A DNA stretch of 64,000 bases from JAGTVG01 sp964543195 (GTDB lineage: Bacteria; Bacteroidota; Bacteroidia; Cytophagales; Cyclobacteriaceae). The notes beneath the pieces were generated by a model. That model made no database searches and was not told the origin of the DNA. It worked only from the letters and a program-made list of their open reading frames with translations. Each line of letters opens with the position of its first letter. The stretch's first letter is position 1. A program made the translations under genes and the position numbers. This document shows, in pieces, positions 8,519 through 16,311 of the stretch. Location: contig CAZIXF010000017.1 of the NCBI GenBank assembly GCA_964543195.1, positions 1-64,000 on the forward strand. The letters run 5' to 3'.

Positions 8519-8926
8519 TCAGGACTCAGGACTTTCATCCACTACCTTGGAACTTTTATCTTTAACCTTGGGATTTTCATCTTTGGCCTTGGGATTATCA
8601 CCCATAACCATTATTTCATTGGCAATTACCTCGGTAAAATAACGTTTTTCACCTTTACTGTCTTCATAAGTTCGATTTGACAGTTTCCCATCAATAGCTA
8701 CCCGGCGACCTTTTTTACAGATTTGTTCGGCTATAGTAGCCAGTTTTCCCCAGGCTGCTATATTATGCCAAATGGTACTTTGCGCCTTTTCGCCATCTTT
8801 ATCGGTGTAATAATCTGTTGTCGCAAGGGAAAATTTTGCGACCACCTTTCCATTCGATAATGTTTTTAATTCCGGATCCATGCCTATGTTTCCAATTAAT
8901 CTTACGGCATTACTGATAGTTTTCAT
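8519..8926 (-). CDS. ssb: Single-stranded DNA-binding protein, short tail variant
   Basis: A 135-residue OB-fold SSB. NAVRLIGNIGMDPELK (6-21), KFSLATTD (31-38), STIWHNIAAWGKLA near 49-62 and GRRVAIDGKLSNRTYED near 73-89 are the standard core. The C-terminus is unusual: it is a Lys/Asp/Ser tail with a repeated NPKxKDE theme and ends DESPES, lacking the acidic DDxPF tip through which housekeeping SSBs recruit partners. It is probably an accessory SSB of the kind common on mobile or second-copy loci. It sits between a gap and a decayed transporter operon. Its upstream region (8927-9181) holds the palindrome TTAAACGTTTAA at 9021-9032. Confidence 0.9.
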   Translation of the reverse strand: MKTISNAVRLIGNIGMDPELKTLSNGKVVAKFSLATTDYYTDKDGEKAQSTIWHNIAAWGKLATIAEQICKKGRRVAIDGKLSNRTYEDSKGEKRYFTEVIANEIMVMGDNPKAKDENPKVKDKSSKVVDESPES

Positions 8927-9181
8927 AGCATTAGAAAATTAAGTTGAACATTGTTGATTGATCCCAGCTGGTAAATAATTATGGCTCTAATGTAAATAAA
9001 GATCTGATATTAATCGGTTATTAAACGTTTAACTACATTTATTTTTCAAATTTTTTTTGGTGTGCCTATTGTCTGTTGATTATCAGTGAGTTACGTCATA
9101 AAGTAATTTTTTTGCCGGAGAATAGGTGAATCTTCATTGCAGATCGACTGAAGACAACCCGAAAATGATCGTAATCCCCAC

Positions 9182-9695
9182 ATGTTAATTAACCTGGCCA
9201 TTACGGAAAATCTTCAGCAGAAACTATTTGTCAGGTCTTCTTTTGAATTTACATACAGGATACCCCGCATGAAACTTGAATCGGTGGATAAGTTTTATCT
9301 TCCCGAATTGACGAACCGGTTTTTTGATACGCTTTCCATTCAGAAAGGATTAGGAAAAATCCTGATTGATTTTTAAACATCCACCTTACAGATAGTTTTC
9401 GGACTGCTGTTATTGTCTTTTTATCATCCGTTTTTCATTCTATTCAGTATTATACTGGTGATTATTGCTTATTCGATTATAAGAATAACCGGACCCGAAG
9501 GACTTAAGACCAGTTTAACAGAATCGAAGCATAAATATGAAGTGGCTCACTGGCTTGAAGAGATAGCACGAACATTGGAAACGTTTAAATTAGCCGGTAC
9601 CAGCGAACTTCCAATGAAACGTACCGACGAGCTGGTCCCAGGTTATCTTGAAGCCAGGAAAAAACATTTCAGGATACTGAAAATAATCTTACCTG
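9182..9695 (+). pseudogene. ABC exporter transmembrane-domain fragment (type I secretion/peptide exporter), nonsense-mutated
   Basis: The reading frame from 9182 resembles the membrane domain of HlyB/peptide-exporter ABC proteins: QQKLFVRSSFEFTYRIPR, then LTNRFFDTLSIQKGLGKILI, then FYHPFFILFSIILVIIAYS, RITGPEGLKTSL and HWLEEIARTLETFKLAG. An in-frame TAA at 9374-9376 breaks it where the family usually has a small residue; the same frame continues at once as TSTLQIVFGLLLLSF. The N-terminal half, the rest of the membrane domain and the whole ATPase domain are absent. At about 9690 the sequence passes directly into an HlyD fragment. This is a dead remnant. Confidence 0.82.
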
Positions 9696-9902
9696 TTATC
9701 GTGTTTTTATGTTCCTGCCCTGGACGCAGAATATCCGTTCCGATGGATATGTATGAGGCAGAAGCTGTATTATTAAAATTGGAAATGAATATGCAATTTA
9801 TGCGGTTCGTAGTGGTATGTATTACATCAGGGCTCCGCAGGACGGATATATAACCAAAACCATTAAGGCCGGTATAGGTGAGACGGTCAAGGAAGGTGAA
9901 TA
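9684..9902 (+). pseudogene. HlyD-family membrane fusion protein fragments
   Basis: Two pieces of a periplasmic adaptor are visible. The first is its N-terminal membrane anchor, KIILPVIVFL, which after a one-base deletion near 9711 continues in another frame as FLPWTQNIRSDGYV and then stops. The second is a C-terminal hairpin piece read from about 9790 to 9902: NEYAIYAVRSGMYYIRAPQD, then GYITKTIKAGIGETVKEGE and stop. The coiled-coil middle is deleted. It sits between ABC exporter and TolC remnants, the normal gene order of a type I secretion operon. Confidence 0.78.
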
Positions 9903-10093
9903 ACTATGAAAACCTCTTAAGTGCCGAACGAAGGCGTTTCAGTATCGGTGAAAGCTCATTGTTTTTAATCAATTCAAGGGAGATGAGCCTGATCGATTCC
10001 CGGATCAAACTTATTGAAACGCTTACCAGACTGAGGATAATACATATGGGTTTTTACCGGGCTTCCGGCTCATTGACTGACCGGTTAAAGGCT
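9898..10093 (+). pseudogene. TolC-family outer-membrane efflux protein fragment
   Basis: From about 9898 the frame reads NNYENLLSAERRRFSIGESS, LFLINSREMSLIDSRIKLIE and GFYRASGSL. This matches the C-terminal helical hairpin of TolC proteins (AE..RF..GESSLFLVN.RE..LI). Only the last part of the protein remains, fused directly to the end of the HlyD remnant. Together the three fragments show that a whole exporter operon (normally over 5 kb) has collapsed to about 0.9 kb. Confidence 0.78.
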
Positions 10094-10174
10094 GTTCAGG
10101 AACAGTAAAATCAATGAGGTTGCCCCTGTTTGTCCGGACAAAATATTACCATAAATTATTAAAAAGTTAATATT

Positions 10175-10182
10175 TATTTTTG
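10175..10182 (+). promoter_or_regulatory. Predicted -7 box for the OmpA-family gene
   Basis: TATTTTTG fits the Bacteroidota -7 consensus TAnnTTTG. Transcription would begin near 10189, which makes an ATG at 10195 almost leaderless and favours the ATG at 10222. No clear TTG is seen at the -33 distance. Confidence 0.45.
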
Positions 10183-10221
10183 ACTGTCTGAAATATGCTA
10201 GTATATTTAAAAAAAACTCCC

Positions 10222-12921
10222 ATGATCCGGAAGTTGTTTTTTTTATTTCTCTGCCTGTTTTTGTTCACAGGATTCCATGTTACAATTGCCCAGAAAAAAC
10301 AGGAAAGGCATATTCGCAGGCTTGAAACGGAGGCGGATCAGTTATATCAGTCAAAACTATGGAGTGAAGCCCTTGATCTGTACCTTCATCTTGACTCGTT
10401 AAATTCTGATAACCCGGAATATCAGTTCCGCCTGGGTGTGATCTATTATCACAGCATTGATAAATCAAAAAGCCTGGAATATTTTGTGGATGCCGTCAGT
10501 AACGGTAAAGTAGATCCCAACCTGGATTATTATCTGGCAAGGGCATACCATTTTAACCTGTCTTTTGATTCTGCCGTTCACTATTACAAAAGGGCATTAC
10601 AGGTGTCGGATACTACGGCTACAATCAGCAATCAACAGCGGTTTGAGATTGAAAAGCATATTCAGGATTGCCAGTTGGCTGCCCGGTTTATAGAAGATCC
10701 CCTGCTTACACCCATAAAAAACGTTGGTGAACCAATAAACTCATCCTTTCCCGAATATGTACCGCTGGTTTCAAAAGATGAGGGCATGATGATATTTACA
10801 TCCCGAAGACCCAATACTACCGGCCGGAATGTGGATATGCAGGGTTTATTTATGGAAGACATTTATATCTCCTATAAAGACGACCGGGATAGCTGGAGCG
10901 AACCGGTCAATGATCTTAAATTCAACACTCCTGATCACGATGCCTGTGTAGGATTGAGTGCGGATGGCAAAACATTGATCTTATACCGTTCGGATAACGG
11001 GGGAGACCTTTTTATCAGTTCATTCGACGGAAAAGAGTGGCTCGAATCCATACCCTTGTACGAATTGAATACCCCACATTGGGAATCCAGTGCTTGTTTT
11101 TCAGCCGATAATCAATTTATTTATTTCACCAGTGATAAACCCGGCGGATACGGTGGATCGGATATATACAGGGCCACCCTTAATGAAGACGGCGAATATG
11201 ATCGTATTATTAATCTGGGTCCTGAGATCAATACCCGGTACGATGAGGACGCCCCTCAGATCCACAGCGACGGGAAAACCCTGTTTTTCAGTTCCAAGGG
11301 TCATCAGGGGCTGGGTGGCTACGATATATATTCAACAATATATGATGAAGTGAAAGGAGAATGGGAGAAACCAAGGAATATCGGCTATCCGATCAATACG
11401 CCGGACGATGATATCTATTTTACACTTCTTGCCAATGGGACCAAAGGGTATTTTTCGTCATACAGGAATGACTCCAGGGGAGAAAAAGATATTTATTCCA
11501 TTTCCCGGCCCGATTCAGCATCAACCAAATTCCTGATGAAATTCAGGCTCTTTGATCCGTATCTCGCGGAAAAGATCGATGCTACCATTACAATGACCAA
11601 CACAAAAACAGAAGAATCGCGCATACTTGATGAATCGGATATGGTTAACGGGAAATTTGTAACGCCAATGGAGTTCAGAACGGATTATATCCTGGATATC
11701 GAGGCTGCCGGATACAGGTTCAAGCAGAAGAGGATAAATCTTGACTACAGGGCTGATATTTTCGAGTATGTAATGAATATTATACCCAAAAAAGAGGAAG
11801 TGATCACTCTGGTCGACTCCCTGGCCTATGTAACCGCTATGCGAAAAGAAGAAACCGGCCGGGCTGACCGTGATTATATGGTTTTGACCGGTCAAAGCAA
11901 TAATTCTCACTCTGCTAATGATTTTTCGTCATCGGATGGTAAAAATTCAAATGAAGATAAATATGATTCCAAACAGACAGCCGGTTCTTCTGCTTCCTCC
12001 GTGACCGGAACGGCAACTCCGGAGATCTGGCATACCAGGAATGAGATCATTGCCTCGATTAAGGATAGTAATCCGGATTTTCAAATCAGAGAAACGTTAA
12101 AAAATGAACCCGGCGTGGTTTTCCTCACCCGTGTCGACACCAGGAAGAAAGTAGTGATCCCGGTTATTAATTTCAATTTTGACCAGTTCAATATAAATAA
12201 TGAACAGAAGGAAGCTTTGCAGGACCTGGTTGGATTCCTTAATATGGAAGATAACCTGGTGATCCTTATCTTTGGCCATACGGATTCGAAAGGCAATAAA
12301 AATTATAACCTGAGGCTTTCTAATTTACGGGCCCGTAAGATTAAAGATCTGCTTGTTGAGTACGGCGCTCCGGAAGAGATAATTCATACCCGGGGCCTGG
12401 GTGATTCCATGCCGGTCATGGATAATAATTCAGCAGAAGGAAGACTTATGAACCGGAGAGCCACATTGATGTTTGCGGACCTCAACGATCCAAAATATCT
12501 TACAAGTCCGTTTAAAGAAGTGCTGGAGCCATTCGATCTTGAAGCAATCCCCAGGGAAAAATATAAATCTCCTTTTATAATATGGGAAAAGCTCCCCATG
12601 TCCATTCATTTTCCGAAAAACAAGGCAGATAAGATTACCGATTATTCCATGAATAAATTGCATTACCTGGCAGATTATCTCAAAAAAACGCCCTATACTC
12701 TTGTGATGTGTGGGTTCGAGGATCAGGATGAAAAAATGATCCCGGGTGACCTGGGATGGAAAAGAGCCAGGCTTGCTTTCGATTACCTGAAAAGTGAAGG
12801 TATTCATGAGGACAGGCTCATCATGATCGAAAGTTCCCTATTCGGTGATTTTTATGATGTGACCCATTATAACGAAGGCGTGTTAAGAAGACGCGTACAG
12901 TTTTTCCTGGTCAAAAATTAA
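10222..12921 (+). CDS. OmpA-family envelope protein with TPR, PD40 beta-propeller and two OmpA-like domains (PorE-like)
   Basis: About 899 residues from the chosen start; an earlier ATG at 10195 would put nine extra residues before the signal peptide MIRKLFFLFLCLFLFTGF...AQ. Order of domains: TPR (roughly 25-140), a beta-propeller of PD40/WD40-like repeats (about 150-430, with GGYGGSDIYRATLN and GGYDIYSTIYDE), a carboxypeptidase-regulatory-like beta domain (about 440-530), a low-complexity Ser/Asn linker (about 560-600), a canonical OmpA peptidoglycan-binding domain (FGHTDSKGNKNYNLRLSNLR near 685-704), and a second, diverged OmpA-like domain at the C-terminus (CGFEDQDEK, GWKRARLAFDYL, RRRVQFFLV). 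The architecture resembles PorE of the type IX secretion system. The second OmpA-like copy is unusual. Confidence 0.85.
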   Translation: MIRKLFFLFLCLFLFTGFHVTIAQKKQERHIRRLETEADQLYQSKLWSEALDLYLHLDSLNSDNPEYQFRLGVIYYHSIDKSKSLEYFVDAVSNGKVDPNLDYYLARAYHFNLSFDSAVHYYKRALQVSDTTATISNQQRFEIEKHIQDCQLAARFIEDPLLTPIKNVGEPINSSFPEYVPLVSKDEGMMIFTSRRPNTTGRNVDMQGLFMEDIYISYKDDRDSWSEPVNDLKFNTPDHDACVGLSADGKTLILYRSDNGGDLFISSFDGKEWLESIPLYELNTPHWESSACFSADNQFIYFTSDKPGGYGGSDIYRATLNEDGEYDRIINLGPEINTRYDEDAPQIHSDGKTLFFSSKGHQGLGGYDIYSTIYDEVKGEWEKPRNIGYPINTPDDDIYFTLLANGTKGYFSSYRNDSRGEKDIYSISRPDSASTKFLMKFRLFDPYLAEKIDATITMTNTKTEESRILDESDMVNGKFVTPMEFRTDYILDIEAAGYRFKQKRINLDYRADIFEYVMNIIPKKEEVITLVDSLAYVTAMRKEETGRADRDYMVLTGQSNNSHSANDFSSSDGKNSNEDKYDSKQTAGSSASSVTGTATPEIWHTRNEIIASIKDSNPDFQIRETLKNEPGVVFLTRVDTRKKVVIPVINFNFDQFNINNEQKEALQDLVGFLNMEDNLVILIFGHTDSKGNKNYNLRLSNLRARKIKDLLVEYGAPEEIIHTRGLGDSMPVMDNNSAEGRLMNRRATLMFADLNDPKYLTSPFKEVLEPFDLEAIPREKYKSPFIIWEKLPMSIHFPKNKADKITDYSMNKLHYLADYLKKTPYTLVMCGFEDQDEKMIPGDLGWKRARLAFDYLKSEGIHEDRLIMIESSLFGDFYDVTHYNEGVLRRRVQFFLVKN

Positions 12922-12940
12922 GCGATCCTGTATGCCTTTG

Positions 12941-13936
12941 TTAAGCGTCTACTGCGACCAGGTTTTCTGTCTCCTTACCTTCATTGTAACTCCGTACATT
13001 ATTCAAGGTGGTTTTGGCGATCTGATCCATAGCCTCTTCCGTAAGGAATCCCTGATGTGAGGTGATCAGCACATTGGGGAATGTCAAAAGCCGGGCGATC
13101 ATATCATCCTGGATTATAGTTTCCGAATAATCCTCAAAGAATAGATTTTCTTCCTGTTCGTATACATCAATCCCCAGATAACCGATCTTCTTGTGTTTAA
13201 GTCCCTCGATTACATCCCTGGTGTTAACCAATCCTCCGCGGCTGGTGTTGATCAGCATAACACCGTCTTTCATTTTTTTTATTCTCTCTGCATTGATCAT
13301 ATTTTTGGTCTCGTCGTTCAGCGGGCAATGCAGGGAAATAATATCGGCCTGTTGCAGACAATTCTCCATACCGGTATATTCAACTCCTGATTTCTTTAAA
13401 TCCTTATTTTTATATTTATCATAGGCCAGGATGTGACAACCAAAACCCAACATGATCTCACAAAATGAGCTGCCTATTTTTCCTGTTCCGATCACGCCTA
13501 TCGTTTTATTTTTCAATGTGAACCCGGTCAGCCTTTCCAGTGAAAAGTTCAATTCCCGTACCCGGTTATATGCTTTATGCGTTTTTCTGTTCAATGTCAA
13601 TATCAGGGCAACGGCATGTTCAGCTACGGCCGATGGAGAATATGCCGGCACCCTGAATACTTTCATGTCGTATTTTTGAGCGGCTTTCAGGTCGACGTTA
13701 TTAAAGCCGGCACATCTTAGTAATATCAGGCGGATATCTTGTTCTGACAACTTTTTAATAACCGGCTCATTCACTATATCATTCACAAATACACAAATGG
13801 CGCTGGTCTTCCTGGCAAGATCAACCGTATCTTCATTCAGCCGGGTGTCATAAAAGAAAAACTCATGTTGCCCGTCGTTATTCCGGTTAAAATAATATTC
13901 ATCGTAACGTTTGGTGCTGAAAAAAGCAATTTTCAT
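12941..13936 (-). CDS. ldhA: D-lactate dehydrogenase / 2-hydroxyacid dehydrogenase
   Basis: A 331-residue cytoplasmic enzyme of the D-isomer-specific 2-hydroxyacid dehydrogenase family. The NAD-binding motif GVIGTGKIG lies near 146-154. The catalytic residues fit: Arg in LINTSRGG (about 230-237), Glu in GIDVYEQEE (about 256-264) and the active His in ITSHQGFLTEEA (about 293-304). The FFFEDYS segment is typical of fermentative LdhA, which reduces pyruvate to D-lactate. It lies 11 bp downstream of the lipoprotein gene on the same strand. Its start ATG at 13936 is the family start MKIAFFSTK. Confidence 0.92.
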   Translation of the reverse strand: MKIAFFSTKRYDEYYFNRNNDGQHEFFFYDTRLNEDTVDLARKTSAICVFVNDIVNEPVIKKLSEQDIRLILLRCAGFNNVDLKAAQKYDMKVFRVPAYSPSAVAEHAVALILTLNRKTHKAYNRVRELNFSLERLTGFTLKNKTIGVIGTGKIGSSFCEIMLGFGCHILAYDKYKNKDLKKSGVEYTGMENCLQQADIISLHCPLNDETKNMINAERIKKMKDGVMLINTSRGGLVNTRDVIEGLKHKKIGYLGIDVYEQEENLFFEDYSETIIQDDMIARLLTFPNVLITSHQGFLTEEAMDQIAKTTLNNVRSYNEGKETENLVAVDA

Positions 13937-13947
13937 AAGAAAAGAGA

Positions 13948-14727
13948 TTATTCCAGTTTAAATGTTCCGTTTTCAACTTTGTCGTATACGGCAATTTCAG
14001 TTATATCCCGGTCACCCCTGTCGCTGGCAAGCAGTATCTCTCCGTATTTTTCATAACCCCTCCATGGCGTGATAAAGTTGGATTCTTCCTGGGTATATTC
14101 CCTGAAATAGGCCCATTGGGTTACCAGGTCTTTGGATTGATCCACCCAGACATGGTATTTATTCTGAGGTGTAACACCCACCTCTTCGAAAGTGAGTTGC
14201 AGTTTATGTGCGGGATCACCGGTTTGGATAGTATCTTCACCCAGATATTTAAGCGTTACCCCGGTGTCTTTCAGCTTGAAGGGCATCACGAGCCAGTAAG
14301 CGTCATTTACCCAAACCTTATAAGCCCTGTCAAGATATTTATTCAATGAATCGGGATTGGTAAGCATTTTACCATCTTTCATAACTTCCCCCTCCCTGGT
14401 ATATATGTTCACCACGGCCGCCTGGTCTTCATTCAGATAATTGATTTTTACCAGACCGGTATATTTATCCCATAGCAGTTTGCGCGCTCCGAAAAAATTC
14501 CATTCCAGGTAGTGTGTATTGTCCCATGCTCTTCTTCCTCCCATTGCCAGCATTACCTGATCGGCAATTTCCATGGCTAGCTCATCGGATTCTTCCAGGT
14601 TGAATCCGGGAGCAGGTGGGTTTGCGTTACCCATGGGTAATAATGTTCGCTGTTTAGAATCCTGTGTGGATTCACAGGCCGCTCCTATGGCCATCGATAC
14701 AACAAAGGCAATTACTGAAATTTTCAT
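13948..14727 (-). CDS. Uncharacterised lipoprotein, possible LolA-like lipid-binding fold
   Basis: A 259-residue lipoprotein: signal MKISVIAFVVSMAIGAAC with the lipidated Cys at residue 18. The mature part is beta-rich, with MLAMGGRRAWDNTHYLEWNF (about 59-78), DEDQAAVV-like strands and a repeated pattern of long antiparallel strands (HKLQLTFEEVGV, YHVWVDQSKDLVTQWAYF). This suggests an outer-membrane-lipoprotein sorting-like (LolA/LppX) half barrel, similar to DUF6503-type proteins of Bacteroidota. I do not recognise a specific function. It is probably co-transcribed with ldhA, 11 bp away. Confidence 0.75.
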   Translation of the reverse strand: MKISVIAFVVSMAIGAACESTQDSKQRTLLPMGNANPPAPGFNLEESDELAMEIADQVMLAMGGRRAWDNTHYLEWNFFGARKLLWDKYTGLVKINYLNEDQAAVVNIYTREGEVMKDGKMLTNPDSLNKYLDRAYKVWVNDAYWLVMPFKLKDTGVTLKYLGEDTIQTGDPAHKLQLTFEEVGVTPQNKYHVWVDQSKDLVTQWAYFREYTQEESNFITPWRGYEKYGEILLASDRGDRDITEIAVYDKVENGTFKLE

Positions 14728-14833
14728 GTCAATAGGATTTTACGATTAATTTAACCAATTAACAGGTAAAATATTAACAGAATTCATGAATTCCATGACT
14801 TTTTATTATATTTTCACTCAAAAATTGGAATAA

Positions 14834-15436
14834 ATGAGGCAGAAAATCACCCTCTCGGTCATTTTACTTCTATTCCTGGTTTCCTTTGAGGCTCATCCGC
14901 AAAGCCGAAGAACAAGGAGCTATATTGGCATTGGAGTGGAAGCTGATCCTGTTCCATTTCTTACGGGAGGGTATTTTGGTTCCGCCTGGTATGGATATGG
15001 ACGCCTCAGGGGAAGGTTGATCGTGGCTAACCGGATAGTGCCCAGGATTTTTATACCTTCCGGATTCAGCAACAATAAAGTACAGCAATATTCTGTTCAT
15101 GGGGATTATTTTCTTCAAAACAATAATTTTGAAGCTTTGTGGATCAGTCTTGGTGCCGAGTTCAATGACGGATCGGTAGAATATGAATCCACCGGTGAAA
15201 CAGCGGAATACACCAACTATGTGATCAACCTTGGGATAGGTTATAACTGGAAATTTTATCGCGATTTTTACCTTAATCCCTGGTTTGGTCTTCATGGCAT
15301 AGCGGCGGGCGACACGAAAGTTCAGGTAGGTGATGAGGAATTCAACCCGCCCACTATTACACCGGAGCTGACCCTCAAAATAGGATGGCATCTAAGGATT
15401 AAGCCGGACACCAAGTGGCATTTAAGATCAAGGTGA
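14834..15436 (+). CDS. Small outer-membrane beta-barrel protein
   Basis: A 200-residue protein with a signal peptide (MRQKITLSVILLLFLVSFEAHPQ). The mature part is rich in alternating aromatic and Gly strands typical of outer-membrane barrels: YIGIGVEADPVPFLTGGYFG, ISLGAEFNDGSVEYES, YVINLGIGYNWKFYRDFYLN, GIAAGDTKVQVG. It ends unusually in WHLRSR rather than in an aromatic-terminated strand. The gene is flanked by divergent and convergent neighbours; its stop lies 2 bp from the 3' end of the convergent rfbD. Function unknown. Confidence 0.72.
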   Translation: MRQKITLSVILLLFLVSFEAHPQSRRTRSYIGIGVEADPVPFLTGGYFGSAWYGYGRLRGRLIVANRIVPRIFIPSGFSNNKVQQYSVHGDYFLQNNNFEALWISLGAEFNDGSVEYESTGETAEYTNYVINLGIGYNWKFYRDFYLNPWFGLHGIAAGDTKVQVGDEEFNPPTITPELTLKIGWHLRIKPDTKWHLRSR

Positions 15437-15438
15437 TC

Positions 15439-16305
15439 TCACTCCATCCGCTTCAGGCAGTTGGCTAGGCTTTCTTTCCAGTGCGGTATCTCCAGCATAA
15501 AAGTACTCTTGATTTTCGATTTATCCAGCACACTGAAATGCGGTCTTCGTGCAGGTGTGGGGTATGTGCTGCCGTTAACCGGTCGAACGGGTTGCTTTAT
15601 TCCTGAGATATCAAGAATTTCATAGGCAAAATCATACCAGGAAGCGACACCTTCATTGCTGTAATGATATATGCCCCATATATTGGCATCCGACTGCTGA
15701 TCAATGGTTTTTTCTACGATCGTTAAAATTACGGAGGCCAGATCTTCTGCATAGGTAGGGGTACCCACCTGATCGCTTATCACATTGATCTCTTTTTTTT
15801 CCTTTCCAGCTTTCAGCATGGTCCTCACAAAATTCCGGCCGTAAGCGGAATACAACCATGAGGTACGGATAATTATATGTCTTGGGTTTTCCTTGATCAG
15901 CCTGGTTTCACCTTCCAGCTTTGTTTGGCCGTACACATTAACCGGAGCCGTCTTATCCGATTCGACATACGGTTTACAGCTTCGGCCATCAAAAACAAAA
16001 TCGGTAGAGATATGCAGGATTGCTGCTTTGTACGCATGAGAAATTTCTGAAAGGATCCTGGGTGCCGTGGCATTGACCAGTAAGGCTTTATCAATCTCTT
16101 TTTCTGCCTTGTCCACAGCGGTGTATGCGGCACAGTTAATGATATAGTCTATAGAATTATTTTCAAAAAATGATCTTACCTCGGACTCCCGGCATATGTC
16201 CAGTTCTTCTTTGTCAGTAAACAAATAATGATGTGAGTTTGATTCTGCTTTGCGTTGTATTTCACTCCCTAACTGACCCTGGCTGCCGGTAACAAGAATA
16301 TTCAT
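15439..16305 (-). CDS. rfbD: dTDP-4-dehydrorhamnose reductase
   Basis: A 288-residue short-chain dehydrogenase of the extended type. The NAD(P) motif GSQGQLG is at 7-13, the D-I-C strand LDICRESEV near 40, INCAAYTAVDKAE near 57-69, ISTDFVFDG near 99-107, the catalytic YGQTKLEGE (Tyr/Lys) near 126-134, and RTSWLYSAYGRNFV near 147-160, all hallmarks of RfbD/RmlD. It makes dTDP-L-rhamnose from the 4-keto sugar for envelope polysaccharide. No rfbA, B or C is in the window. It lies 6 bp downstream of the enolase-superfamily gene, so it probably shares that transcript although its pathway looks unrelated. Confidence 0.93.
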   Translation of the reverse strand: MNILVTGSQGQLGSEIQRKAESNSHHYLFTDKEELDICRESEVRSFFENNSIDYIINCAAYTAVDKAEKEIDKALLVNATAPRILSEISHAYKAAILHISTDFVFDGRSCKPYVESDKTAPVNVYGQTKLEGETRLIKENPRHIIIRTSWLYSAYGRNFVRTMLKAGKEKKEINVISDQVGTPTYAEDLASVILTIVEKTIDQQSDANIWGIYHYSNEGVASWYDFAYEILDISGIKQPVRPVNGSTYPTPARRPHFSVLDKSKIKSTFMLEIPHWKESLANCLKRME

Positions 16306-16311
16306 ATTGAT

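Noticed and set aside
9182..10108. Three short plus-strand genes of 64, 146 and 76 codons
   Set aside because: Each matches only part of a much larger exporter protein, the frames are interrupted, and one spans a junction of two different families, so they are pseudogene fragments.
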